Assembly: GCA_903891325.1 (NCBI GenBank)
Contig: CAITEC010000126.1
Location: 1 to 42,451 of the forward strand
Length of the DNA stretch: 42,451 bases
Source of the DNA: an uncultured Opitutaceae bacterium
Lineage (GTDB): Bacteria; Verrucomicrobiota; Verrucomicrobiia; Opitutales; Opitutaceae
Reading direction: 5' to 3'
Below the pieces are notes generated by a model. The model did not search any database. It had not been told where the DNA came from and saw only the letters and a list, made by a program, of their open reading frames with translations. The translations under genes were made by a program, and so were the position numbers. Below, piece after piece: positions 1 through 6,951 of this stretch (position 1 is its first letter; the number at the start of each line of letters is the position of its first letter).

Positions 1-100
1 CCGTCAGCACCTTCCACGGCAGACTGATCCCCAGCAGCTTTCCGTAATGCGCGGCTACCGCCGCTTCGTCGGTCTGTTCGCTCATCTCCACAGCTTGCAT
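1..100 (-). CDS. Transposase-like protein, N-terminal fragment cut by the window edge
   Basis: Only the first about 33 codons are present, read leftward from ATG at 100 (or the in-frame ATG at 85, which gives MSEQTDEAAVAAHYGKLLGI). The stretch HYGKLLGISLPWKVLT resembles the N-terminus of ISL3-type transposases, which often begin with a (Y)xxLLGLxxPWxV segment before a zinc-binding domain; that resemblance is from memory and rests on very few residues. No terminal inverted repeat is evident between this start and the next gene. If it is an insertion sequence, most of it lies outside the window. It could instead be an unrelated short-domain protein. Confidence 0.45.
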   Translation of the reverse strand, partial: MQAVEMSEQTDEAAVAAHYGKLLGISLPWKVLT

Positions 101-138
101 GCCTCAGTCCCTCTCAGCCACTAAGAAACCGGAAGAAC

Positions 139-212
139 CCTATTATAGGTCGTATAGGTCCTATAGGACCTATTATAGGTCGTATATGGCCTATAGGACC
201 TATAGGTCATAT
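139..212. repeat. 30-bp tandem palindromic repeat, about 2.4 copies
   Basis: Two 30-bp units occupy 139-168 and 169-198 and differ only in a few bases near the middle; a partial third unit runs 199-212. Each unit holds the self-complementary core TCCTATAGGA or a near form (CCTATAGG) and the half CCTATTATAGG. The tract is AT-rich in a very GC-rich setting and ends five bases before the ATG at 218. It may act as promoter DNA for the methyltransferase gene, but no clean -35/-10 pair can be chosen because the repeat is so TATA-rich. Confidence 0.85.
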
Positions 213-217
213 CCCCG

Positions 218-1390
218 ATGCCCATGCCCTCCCTGAAGCTCAAGCCCAACGTCCGCGCCCGTGTGCTCGATGGGCATCCCTGGGTCTTTGCCAATGAGGT
301 GGAGGCGCTGCTTCCGTCCGAGCAGGACGGTGAAATCGTCGAGTGCCGCGACCGGACGGGGCGGTTCCTCGGCGCGGGCATCTACAACGGCAAGTCGCAG
401 ATCGTCTGGCGGCGCCTGGGCCGCGAGCGCTCGCCGCTCGACCGCGCCGACCTTCTCGCCCGGCTGGAGCGCGCAATCGCCCGGCGCGGACCCGTCGCTC
501 CGGGGGCGTGCCGGCGGCTGGTTTGGAGCGAGTCGGATGATCTCCCGGGCATTGTCGTCGACCAGTTCGGGGACGCGTTGGTTGTCCAAATCCAGACCAT
601 GGCCATGGAGAAGCGCTCCGCGCTGATCGGCGAGCTGCTGGCCGAGCTCCTGAAGCCGGCCGAGGTGATCTTTCGCAACGACGCCCCGATCCGCCGCCTG
701 GAGGGACTGCCGCTCGAGACGCACACGCTGTCCGGCAAGCCGTGGGCGCCGTCGTGGCTCGCCATTGACGGGATCGACTACTGGCTCGACCTCCAGGGGG
801 GGCAGAAGACCGGCTTTTACCTCGACCAGAGGCCGCAGCATTCCGCGGTCGCGAGGCATTGCGCGGGAAGGCGCGTGCTCGACGCATTCTGCAACCAGGG
901 GCCGTTCGCACTGCACGCGGCCAAGGCGGGGGCCGCGCGTGTGCTCGGGCTGGACAGCGCCGAGGACGCAATCGCCGCGGCGCGACAAAACGCGGAGCGA
1001 AACAAGGTCACCGTGGAATTTTCCGTGGCCAATGTCTTCGACTGGTTCAACGCGGCCGAGCGCAAGGCGGAGGAGCCTTGGGACGTCATCATCCTCGACC
1101 CTCCGCCCTTCGCCAAGTCCCGCAGCGCCCTCGAGGGGGCGCTGCGCGGCTACAAGGAGATCAACCTGAGGGCGCTCCAGCGCCTCGCGCCGGGCGGGGT
1201 GCTCGCGACCTACAGCTGCTCCCACCACATGCAGGACGCCGACCTTCGCGGCGTCCTGGCCGCCGCCGCCACCGACGCCCGCCGCAAGGTGCGCGTCCTT
1301 GAGTGGTCCCACCAGCCGCCGGATCACCCGGTCCTCATCGGCATGCCGGAGAGCGAGTACCTCAGGGGGTATATCCTGCAGGCGGAATAG
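218..1390 (+). CDS. rlmI: RlmI-like class I SAM-dependent rRNA (cytosine-5) methyltransferase
   Basis: The 390-residue product matches the RlmI family, which methylates C5 of a cytosine in 23S rRNA (C1962 in E. coli). A PUA-type RNA-binding region opens the protein (about residues 4-80, with HPWVFANEV). A central linker region carries QKTGFYLDQR, and the Rossmann methyltransferase domain begins at VLDAFCNQGPFAL. The substrate-site motif DPPPFAKS lies near residue 293, and the catalytic-type cysteine is in SCSHH. Length is normal for the family (about 390-400). A second in-frame ATG at 224 is also possible. The exact target nucleotide is inferred from the family. No co-directional partner is close; the next genes run on the other strand and converge on it. 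Confidence 0.88.
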   Translation: MPMPSLKLKPNVRARVLDGHPWVFANEVEALLPSEQDGEIVECRDRTGRFLGAGIYNGKSQIVWRRLGRERSPLDRADLLARLERAIARRGPVAPGACRRLVWSESDDLPGIVVDQFGDALVVQIQTMAMEKRSALIGELLAELLKPAEVIFRNDAPIRRLEGLPLETHTLSGKPWAPSWLAIDGIDYWLDLQGGQKTGFYLDQRPQHSAVARHCAGRRVLDAFCNQGPFALHAAKAGAARVLGLDSAEDAIAAARQNAERNKVTVEFSVANVFDWFNAAERKAEEPWDVIILDPPPFAKSRSALEGALRGYKEINLRALQRLAPGGVLATYSCSHHMQDADLRGVLAAAATDARRKVRVLEWSHQPPDHPVLIGMPESEYLRGYILQAE

Positions 1391-1417
1391 AAAACGTTCG
1401 GGATCGTTGGCTTCCGA

Positions 1418-1484
1418 GGTGGAACGCGATCTCCGAGCGCGTTGGGCTGGAGTCGCTCAGCGCGCTCGGAGATCGCGCTCCACC
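1418..1484. repeat. Inverted-repeat hairpin element, family A copy 1
   Basis: Two 24-nt arms (1418-1441 and 1461-1484) are complementary at 23 of 24 positions around a 19-nt spacer. Each arm contains the core GCGATCTCCGAGCGCG or its complement, which can itself fold into a small hairpin around TCC. A second copy lies at 20448-20521 with an identical right arm. The element is 27 nt downstream of the rlmI stop, in a gap between converging genes, so it could help end transcription from both sides. It looks like a REP/BIME-type dispersed repeat; that class assignment is inference. Confidence 0.85.
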
Positions 1485-1565
1485 CAGGAACGTGGACCCG
1501 CGCGCCCGGTTCCCTCGCCCGCGCGAGCGCGCCGAAATGGGTCGGGGAATCGGAAAGTAGTAATT

Positions 1566-1583
1566 GGCAAGTGATAGCTTGCC
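1566..1583. other. Short hairpin in the convergent gap after rlmI
   Basis: A perfect 6-bp stem (GGCAAG at 1566-1571 pairing with CTTGCC at 1578-1583) encloses a 6-nt loop. It lies between the converging rlmI and small-subunit genes. There is no T-tract on either side, so a role as an intrinsic terminator is weak. Apart from this and the repeats at 1418-1484 and 1653-1680, nothing recognisable is seen in 1391-1674. Confidence 0.3.
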
Positions 1584-1652
1584 GGATGCGCTTCGCGCCC
1601 TGCATTCGAGATTTTGCATGCAATTGGCCGATCCCGGGGATTGAACGATCGA

Positions 1653-1680
1653 CTCAGGTTTCAGGTCTCAGGTTTCAGGT
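1653..1680. repeat. Four tandem 7-nt repeats (YTCAGGT) at a gene 3' end
   Basis: The heptamers CTCAGGT, TTCAGGT, CTCAGGT and TTCAGGT follow each other without gaps, equal to two perfect 14-nt units (1653-1666 and 1667-1680). The repeat runs into the end of the small-subunit gene, and on the minus strand it supplies that gene's TGA stop codon (1675-1677). Its function is unknown. Confidence 0.85.
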
Positions 1681-2478
1681 TTCTGCAGGTTTTGCCTTTT
1701 CCTTCAGCCGGCCCAAAAGCCGGAGCAGTCCGTCGAGAATAGTGAGCGGGTGGGGGGGCCAGCCCGGGATGAACAGATCGACGGGCAGCGTTGATGGCAC
1801 GCCATCCTTCACCTCGGGGTGGCCGGCAAACGGCCCGCCGGAGATCGCCCCGGCGCCGACCGCGATGACAATCTTTGGCTCCGGCATGGCCTCCCAGGTC
1901 TTCCGCAATGCCAGTTCCATGTTTTGCGTCACCGGACCGGTGATGACGAGGCCATCGGCATGGCGGGGCGACGCCACAAATTGGATTCCGAAACGCCCCA
2001 GGTCCCAGCCGATGGTGCTGAGCACGTTCAGCTCAGCCTCGTCCGAGCCGTCCCCGCCGGCGCTGACCTGGCGCAACTTTAGGGATCGGCCAAGGAGCTG
2101 GCGCAGGCCCGCATCGAGCGGCTCGGCCAGCCGGACCTCCTCCTTGCCCGGTTCACCGAGGATCAGGTCCTCCCGGCGGCGGACCGCCATGCGATGGTCG
2201 CCGGTCTGGGTGATGGCGTCGTGGGGACACGCGGCCACGCACTCCGCACAAAACAGGCATCGCCCGAGATCGAGCGTGATGCCCTGCCCGGCCCGCGGCG
2301 TTATCGCCTGCGTCGGGCACACGGCGACGCAGGCGTGGCAATCGTCCGGGCATTTGCCGGATTCGACGCGCAAGGCGCCCCCATGCCGGTCCGGCAGGGC
2401 CGGCGCCGGGCCACGGGGATAGGCCATCGTTTCCCGGCCGCGCTTGAGACGATGGACAATGGTATCGAGAACAAACAT
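1675..2478 (-). CDS. Ehr-type complex: ferredoxin fused to a NuoB/HyfI-like small subunit lacking cluster ligands
   Basis: This 267-residue protein joins two parts that are separate genes in Hyf/Hyc systems. Residues about 40-90 form a two-cluster ferredoxin domain (HyfH-like) with cysteines 43, 47, 50, 54 and 74, 77, 80, 84. The second motif has the normal CxxCxxCxxxCP spacing; the first has one extra residue (CPDDC). Residues about 130-260 are a HyfI/HycG/NuoB-like domain (FVASPRHADGLVITGPVT, PKIVIAVG). In that fold four cysteines hold the proximal [4Fe-4S] cluster. Here the aligned positions are Asp143, Asp146, Gly210 and Trp240, and the domain has no cysteine at all. It should therefore carry no proximal cluster. 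It is the last gene of the operon, 6 nt after the large-subunit gene. The family is clear, but the reaction is unknown. Confidence 0.85.
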   Translation of the reverse strand: MFVLDTIVHRLKRGRETMAYPRGPAPALPDRHGGALRVESGKCPDDCHACVAVCPTQAITPRAGQGITLDLGRCLFCAECVAACPHDAITQTGDHRMAVRRREDLILGEPGKEEVRLAEPLDAGLRQLLGRSLKLRQVSAGGDGSDEAELNVLSTIGWDLGRFGIQFVASPRHADGLVITGPVTQNMELALRKTWEAMPEPKIVIAVGAGAISGGPFAGHPEVKDGVPSTLPVDLFIPGWPPHPLTILDGLLRLLGRLKEKAKPAET

Positions 2479-2484
2479 GGCGGG

Positions 2485-3966
2485 TCAGAGATCGAAGCCG
2501 CAGTAGGACAGGTTAAAGCTCTTGTTGCAGATCGGAAAATCCGAAATGGCCTGCCCGCGCAGCGCGAGGGCGACTCCGATCCAGTTGTGGAACGAGGGAT
2601 CCACGACCTTGTAGCGACGGAAGCGGCCGGCCGCGTCGCTGAGCGCCACATGGCACACCTCTCCCCGCCATCCCTCGACCAGCGCCACCGCGAGCGTGTC
2701 CGGCTGAGCGTCCGCCGCGCTGCCGTGCATCGCGCCGTCCGGCGCCGCCGGCAGCTGCTCGCGCAGCAGCTGACCCGCACGCTGCACTTCCAGCCAGCGC
2801 ACCCGCGCCCGGGCGAAGACATCGCCACCGGGCCATACCGCGACCGGCATGGGCGCGAGCCGATACCATCCGGCCGGATGGTCGTAGCGCACGTCCCGCA
2901 CCAGTCCGCACGCCCGCGCGGCCGGCCCCACCAGGCCGAGTTCCGTGGCCTGCTGGGCAAAAACGGTGCCGGTGCCTTCAAAACGCGCGCGAACGGAGGC
3001 GGCATCCCACAGCCAAGCCGTCGCCTGTTCCACCTCGGCCAGCGCGGTCTCCAACCGGCTTGTCATCCAGGCCAGGCGCTCCGGCTCGAGGTCAAAGCGG
3101 CACCCGCCGGGTCGGACCAGCCCCCGGCCAAACCGGTTCCCGCACAGGAGGGCCGTGAGGTTGAGGAAATCGCCCCGGATTTTTCCGCAGGCGGAGGCGG
3201 TGGGCAGAAACGCCACGTCGTTGGCCAGCGCACCCAGGTCGCCCGTGTGATTGGCCAGGCGCTCAAGCTCAAGGGCGATGACCCGCAGCCACTGCGCCCT
3301 GAGCGGCGCCTCCGTGCCGGCGAGCGCTTCCCGCACGGCCGCGTGCGCCGTCGCGTGGCCGATGGTGGTGTCGCCCGCCACGGTTTCCATCTGACTCGCG
3401 GTGACACGGTGGGGTCCGCCGACCAGGGCCGCCTCGATGCCGCGATGCTGGTAGCCGAGCCCGATCTCGAGGTGAATCACCTCCTCGCCGGCGCACTGAA
3501 AGCGGAAATGTCCCGGCTCGATGATCCCGGCGTGCACCGGCCCGACGGCAACCTCGTGGACTTCGCGACCGTCGACGCGGAAGAAATCCCGCAGCGCCGG
3601 GGCGCCGCCGAGGGACTGGCGGACGGGCTTGAGCCAGGGATGCCCCTCCGGGCGCAGCGCGTGCTGCTCCCAGAGCTCACGCTCAAACAGGTGCGCCTGG
3701 GCGTGGGTCGCCGTGAGCGAGGGATAGGCCCCCCGGGCCGGGGTGCTGCGCCCCACGGCCAGGGTGTTGTCGGCGTCGAACGCGATCACCGCGACGACCC
3801 GGGTGTCCCCTCCCTCCGGAACCCCGAACCACGCGCAAAGCCGCGCGCCCCGATCCAATTCCGCCGCCGTCCGGCGCACGAATTCCGCCAGCGGCCACTC
3901 GGGCACGTCCGCCCAGCGGACGCTGGTGGCATTGGCGAGCAGGGCAAAGGGTGAGTCCGAGCTCAT
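2485..3966 (-). CDS. Ehr-type complex: NuoCD/HyfG-like large subunit lacking [NiFe] ligands
   Basis: The 493-residue protein has an N-terminal NuoC-like part (about 1-110) and a NuoD/HycE-like part (about 110-493), as in HyfG/HycE. Recognisable stretches are GPVHAGIIEPGHFRF, LGYQHRGIE and the C-terminal DFPICNKSFNLSYCGFDL. In true group 4 hydrogenases an N-terminal CGIC-type pair and a C-terminal DPCxxC pair bind nickel and iron. Here the first site reads VAGDTTIGH (Ala197, Thr200), as in complex I NuoD, and the C-terminal site reads NLSYCG (Ser487, Gly490), with one cysteine at 489 that is out of register. No [NiFe] centre is therefore expected. The ATG at 3966 overlaps the TGA of the preceding gene (ATGA). 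The protein should sit on the cytoplasmic arm of the complex with the ferredoxin/small subunit; its substrate is unknown. Confidence 0.87.
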   Translation of the reverse strand: MSSDSPFALLANATSVRWADVPEWPLAEFVRRTAAELDRGARLCAWFGVPEGGDTRVVAVIAFDADNTLAVGRSTPARGAYPSLTATHAQAHLFERELWEQHALRPEGHPWLKPVRQSLGGAPALRDFFRVDGREVHEVAVGPVHAGIIEPGHFRFQCAGEEVIHLEIGLGYQHRGIEAALVGGPHRVTASQMETVAGDTTIGHATAHAAVREALAGTEAPLRAQWLRVIALELERLANHTGDLGALANDVAFLPTASACGKIRGDFLNLTALLCGNRFGRGLVRPGGCRFDLEPERLAWMTSRLETALAEVEQATAWLWDAASVRARFEGTGTVFAQQATELGLVGPAARACGLVRDVRYDHPAGWYRLAPMPVAVWPGGDVFARARVRWLEVQRAGQLLREQLPAAPDGAMHGSAADAQPDTLAVALVEGWRGEVCHVALSDAAGRFRRYKVVDPSFHNWIGVALALRGQAISDFPICNKSFNLSYCGFDL

Positions 3967-5408
3967 GAGGCGGGGAAGAGCTGCCGGACGGCCGCCGTCC
4001 ACGCGTCGCGCAGCACGGGCGGCGTCGCCAGTCCGAGCCAGAGTGAAAATCCCAGCAAAATCAGCGGCGGCAGGATGACCCCGGCGGTTTCGCGCACCCG
4101 CTTCCCCTCGAGCCGGGCCGCCCCCGGGCGCGGCCGGCCGTCCACGATGGCAAACACGAGGCGGGTCAGCCCGAAAAACACCAGGAGGAGGCCGCCAAGC
4201 AGCAGGGTGGCGGCGACTCCGTGCCCCGTCCCGATCGCCGCCCGCAGGATGCGCAGTTCGCTGAAGAACGGTCCAAACGGGGGGCAGGCGGTGACGGCGA
4301 ACATGCCGGCCACAAAGATCGTCGCGGAGCGGGGTGTCACCGCCGTCATCCCGCTTACCTCATCGACGGTCCGCGCCCCGGCCGCCCGGCGAATATTGCC
4401 GGCGCTCAGAAACAGGGACCCCTTGGTCAGGCTGTTGCTCCATACGTGAAACAGGGCGGCCCAGGTCCCGGCGGGGCCAAAACCCGCGCCGATGACCAGG
4501 ATGCCCATGTGCTCGACGCTCGAATAGGCGAGCATCCGCTTGAAGTCCCTCGTGGCGAGGAGGAGCAGCGCCGCCACGATCATGGAAAACAAACCGATGG
4601 CGAGCAGCGTGCGGCCCGCCATGGCTCCCGCGCCGGCGGCGTCGACCACGGCTCGAACCCTGAGGATTGCGGTGAAGGCCACGGTGGTCACCCCCCCCGC
4701 CAGGATGGCGCCCACGATTCCCGGCGCCTCGCCGTAGGCGTCGGGCTTCCAGGTGTGCATCGGGGCGAGGCCCATCTTGGTGCCGTAACCGACGAGCAGG
4801 AGCACCCACGCAATCAGGACCCAGGGACGGGAGAGCGCCACCCCCTGCGCCGCCAGCGCCGCGAACGTCAGGTCGCCCGAGCCCCCGCCGCGGAGCGAGG
4901 CGTAGCCCAGGCAGAAGGAGCCCAGCAGGGACAGGCCAATCCCCGTCCCGCCGATAAGCAGGTACTTCCAGGTTGCCTCGAAGGCGCGCGGCGTGCCGTT
5001 GAAATGCAGCAGGGGCACGGCGGCCAGCGTCACGGCTTCCGTCGTGATCCACAGGAGCCCGAGATGCCGGGCCTGGTGACCGGCGCTCAATAGGCCGAGT
5101 ATCGCCAGCAGCGCCGCAACGAACACCCGGTTGGGGCGCTCCGTCCGGATGCGGAGGTAGGACACGCCGTAAACCGAGCAGGCCAGAAACAGCAACGACA
5201 CCGCCGGAAGGACGGATCGGGCGAGGGGGTCGAAGGCGAGCCAGGCGGTCGGCGAGACCGCGGGCGGGTCCACCAGCATCCAAAAGACCAGGAAGGTGTG
5301 ACCGGCGGCGAACACCGGCAGGAGCCAGGGTCGCGTTCGTTCGCTCGGCCAGATCACCGCCAGCAGCGCTCCCGCCAGCGGCGCGAAGACTAGGAGAAGT
5401 TCCTTCAT
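3963..5408 (-). CDS. Ehr-type complex: HyfF/NuoN-like proton-conducting membrane subunit
   Basis: A 481-residue, strongly hydrophobic protein of about 13-14 predicted helices belongs to the antiporter-like (proton_antipo_M) family and is closest in look to HyfF. The charged residues expected within the membrane channel are present: Glu124 in a helix ending WITTEAVTL, Lys148, and Lys211 in GYGTKMGLAPMHTWKPDAYG, followed by DFKRMLAYSSVEHMG. These suggest a working proton or sodium path. Its ATG overlaps the stop of the HyfE-like gene and its stop overlaps the start of the large-subunit gene, so translation is coupled. The ion moved is not determined by the sequence. Confidence 0.87.
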   Translation of the reverse strand: MKELLLVFAPLAGALLAVIWPSERTRPWLLPVFAAGHTFLVFWMLVDPPAVSPTAWLAFDPLARSVLPAVSLLFLACSVYGVSYLRIRTERPNRVFVAALLAILGLLSAGHQARHLGLLWITTEAVTLAAVPLLHFNGTPRAFEATWKYLLIGGTGIGLSLLGSFCLGYASLRGGGSGDLTFAALAAQGVALSRPWVLIAWVLLLVGYGTKMGLAPMHTWKPDAYGEAPGIVGAILAGGVTTVAFTAILRVRAVVDAAGAGAMAGRTLLAIGLFSMIVAALLLLATRDFKRMLAYSSVEHMGILVIGAGFGPAGTWAALFHVWSNSLTKGSLFLSAGNIRRAAGARTVDEVSGMTAVTPRSATIFVAGMFAVTACPPFGPFFSELRILRAAIGTGHGVAATLLLGGLLLVFFGLTRLVFAIVDGRPRPGAARLEGKRVRETAGVILPPLILLGFSLWLGLATPPVLRDAWTAAVRQLFPAS

Positions 5409-6046
5409 TCGCGGAGCACGGTGAGTTTGCGGGTGTCGAGCGAATCGAACGCGCGCTGAATGCGGTCAACGATGATGCCGATGACGAACACCGCCCCGAC
5501 GAGGTCGAGCAGAATGCCCGACTCGACCAGCAGCGGCGTCGAGGTGATGAGCAGCATGCCAAAAAGGTAGATGCCGTTCTCCATGATGAGAAACCCGCAG
5601 ACCTGGGAGATCGCCTTCACCCGGCCGACCAGCAGGATGAATCCGGTGAGGATCGAGGCCAGGGCGCCGGGAACCACGAGTGTGCTGGCGTGGGCGGGGA
5701 GCAGGGGCAGCGACCGGGCGGCCGCCACCGCCGCGATCGTCCCGAAGGCGCCCAGCAGCAACGAGGGCACGAAGCCGATGAAGGGCTCGACTTCGCGGTC
5801 GATATTGGCCGTGCGCATGGCGCGGCGAAGCAGCGTCGGAATCGCCAAGCCCTTCATCACCACCGTCGCGAGCGCGACCAGGCCGACCCGCCAGCCGAAT
5901 GCCGGCTCGATCACCAGGGGAAGCAGGCCGAGAATCACGCCCTGCGCCGCCATCGTGCGGATGATCGAGGGCAGCCGGCTGCTGCCCAGCGCCAGCAGAT
6001 TCAGCCCCATGGCCAGCCCAATCAGGAGGTTCAAGGTCTGGTTCAT
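5405..6046 (-). CDS. Ehr-type complex: HyfE-like small membrane subunit
   Basis: A 213-residue membrane protein with about seven predicted helices. The pattern QVCGFLIMENGIYLFG in the second half, and the order HyfC-HyfE-HyfF in the operon, identify it as HyfE-like. HyfE proteins are thought to combine regions corresponding to the small complex I subunits NuoK and NuoJ; that relation comes from family knowledge. The start chosen is the ATG at 6046, which overlaps the stop of the HyfC-like gene. A longer in-frame start at 6088 would lie inside that gene and adds a poor N-terminus. Confidence 0.82.
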   Translation of the reverse strand: MNQTLNLLIGLAMGLNLLALGSSRLPSIIRTMAAQGVILGLLPLVIEPAFGWRVGLVALATVVMKGLAIPTLLRRAMRTANIDREVEPFIGFVPSLLLGAFGTIAAVAAARSLPLLPAHASTLVVPGALASILTGFILLVGRVKAISQVCGFLIMENGIYLFGMLLITSTPLLVESGILLDLVGAVFVIGIIVDRIQRAFDSLDTRKLTVLRE

Positions 6047-6951
6047 TGCGCGCCGCCCTTCCACGCCAGCAGCAGGGCAAACAGGCAAAGCAGGAATGCC
6101 GTGGTGAGCAGCAGCGGGACGCGGCGGAAGGCGAGGCGCGCCAGCAGCGACTCGACGAGCCCGACGCCGACCGTGACGGCTCCGACCGCACCGATCAGCG
6201 CGGCGGTTGACGCCACCGGCGACAACCGGCTCATCGGCAGCACCGCTTCGCTGAGCAGCACGGCAAAGAGCAGAAACTTCACCGCCGCGCCGTGCAGCAC
6301 CACCGCGAGCGGCGGACCGCTGTGATCGAGCACCATGGCCTCGTGAATCATGGTCAACTCCAGGTGGGTGTTCGGATCGTCAAAGGGAACCCGGCAGTTT
6401 TCCGCCAGCAGCACCGTGAAAAGGCCGGCCCCGAGCAGCACCGCGCCCGCGCCCGAGGAATGCAGCAGCATCGTGTCAAGGACCACGCTGCTGCTCTGCA
6501 CGCTGAGGGACAGGATCGCGGTGATCAGGGCGGCCTCGCTCAACACCGCATAACTCACTTCGCGGGCGGCGCCCATGCCCTCGAAGGCGGACCCGGTTTC
6601 CAACGCCGCCCACGTCGTGGCAAAGCGCGCGACGGCCAGCAGGTAGATGAGCAACAGCATGTCCCCGTCGAAACTCAGGGCGCCGCGAGCCGGACCGAGG
6701 GGCACCAGCAGGACTGCGCCCACCACGGCAACCCAGGCAACGGCCGGGCCGGCGACAAAGCCGGGGGAGGCCAGCGTGCTCAGCACCACGCTTTTCCGCC
6801 AGAGGCGGCCGAGGTCGAAGTAAAGCTGGAGCACCGGCGGTCCGCGGCGCCCCGCCACCCACGCCTTCACCCGGTTGATGACTCCCGGCAGCAGCGGGGC
6901 CAGCAGGAGCCAAAGGGCCAGGCGGGGAACGAATTCCAGGATCGAGATCAT
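6043..6951 (-). CDS. Ehr-type complex: HyfC/NuoH-like membrane subunit
   Basis: The 302-residue protein is a NuoH/HyfC-type subunit with about eight helices. It links the redox arm to the antiporter-like arm in this superfamily. Signature stretches are GSAFEGMGAARE (residues 120-131), AENCRVPFDDPNTHLELT (183-200) and MIHEAMVLDHSG, whose buried acidic residues are conserved in the family. The ATG at 6951 overlaps the TGA of the antiporter gene before it. The full set of charged residues suggests that coupling to ion translocation is retained although the metal sites of the soluble subunits are lost. Confidence 0.88.
   Translation of the reverse strand: MISILEFVPRLALWLLLAPLLPGVINRVKAWVAGRRGPPVLQLYFDLGRLWRKSVVLSTLASPGFVAGPAVAWVAVVGAVLLVPLGPARGALSFDGDMLLLIYLLAVARFATTWAALETGSAFEGMGAAREVSYAVLSEAALITAILSLSVQSSSVVLDTMLLHSSGAGAVLLGAGLFTVLLAENCRVPFDDPNTHLELTMIHEAMVLDHSGPPLAVVLHGAAVKFLLFAVLLSEAVLPMSRLSPVASTAALIGAVGAVTVGVGLVESLLARLAFRRVPLLLTTAFLLCLFALLLAWKGGAQ

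Noticed and set aside
139-212. CRISPR array
   Set aside because: The 30-bp units are contiguous without spacers, and no cas gene is present.
2194-3954. Long open frame of 586 codons on the plus strand over the large-subunit gene
   Set aside because: It is antisense to a gene with clear family motifs; open antisense frames are common in GC-rich DNA, and its product is Arg/Gly/Pro-rich without domains.
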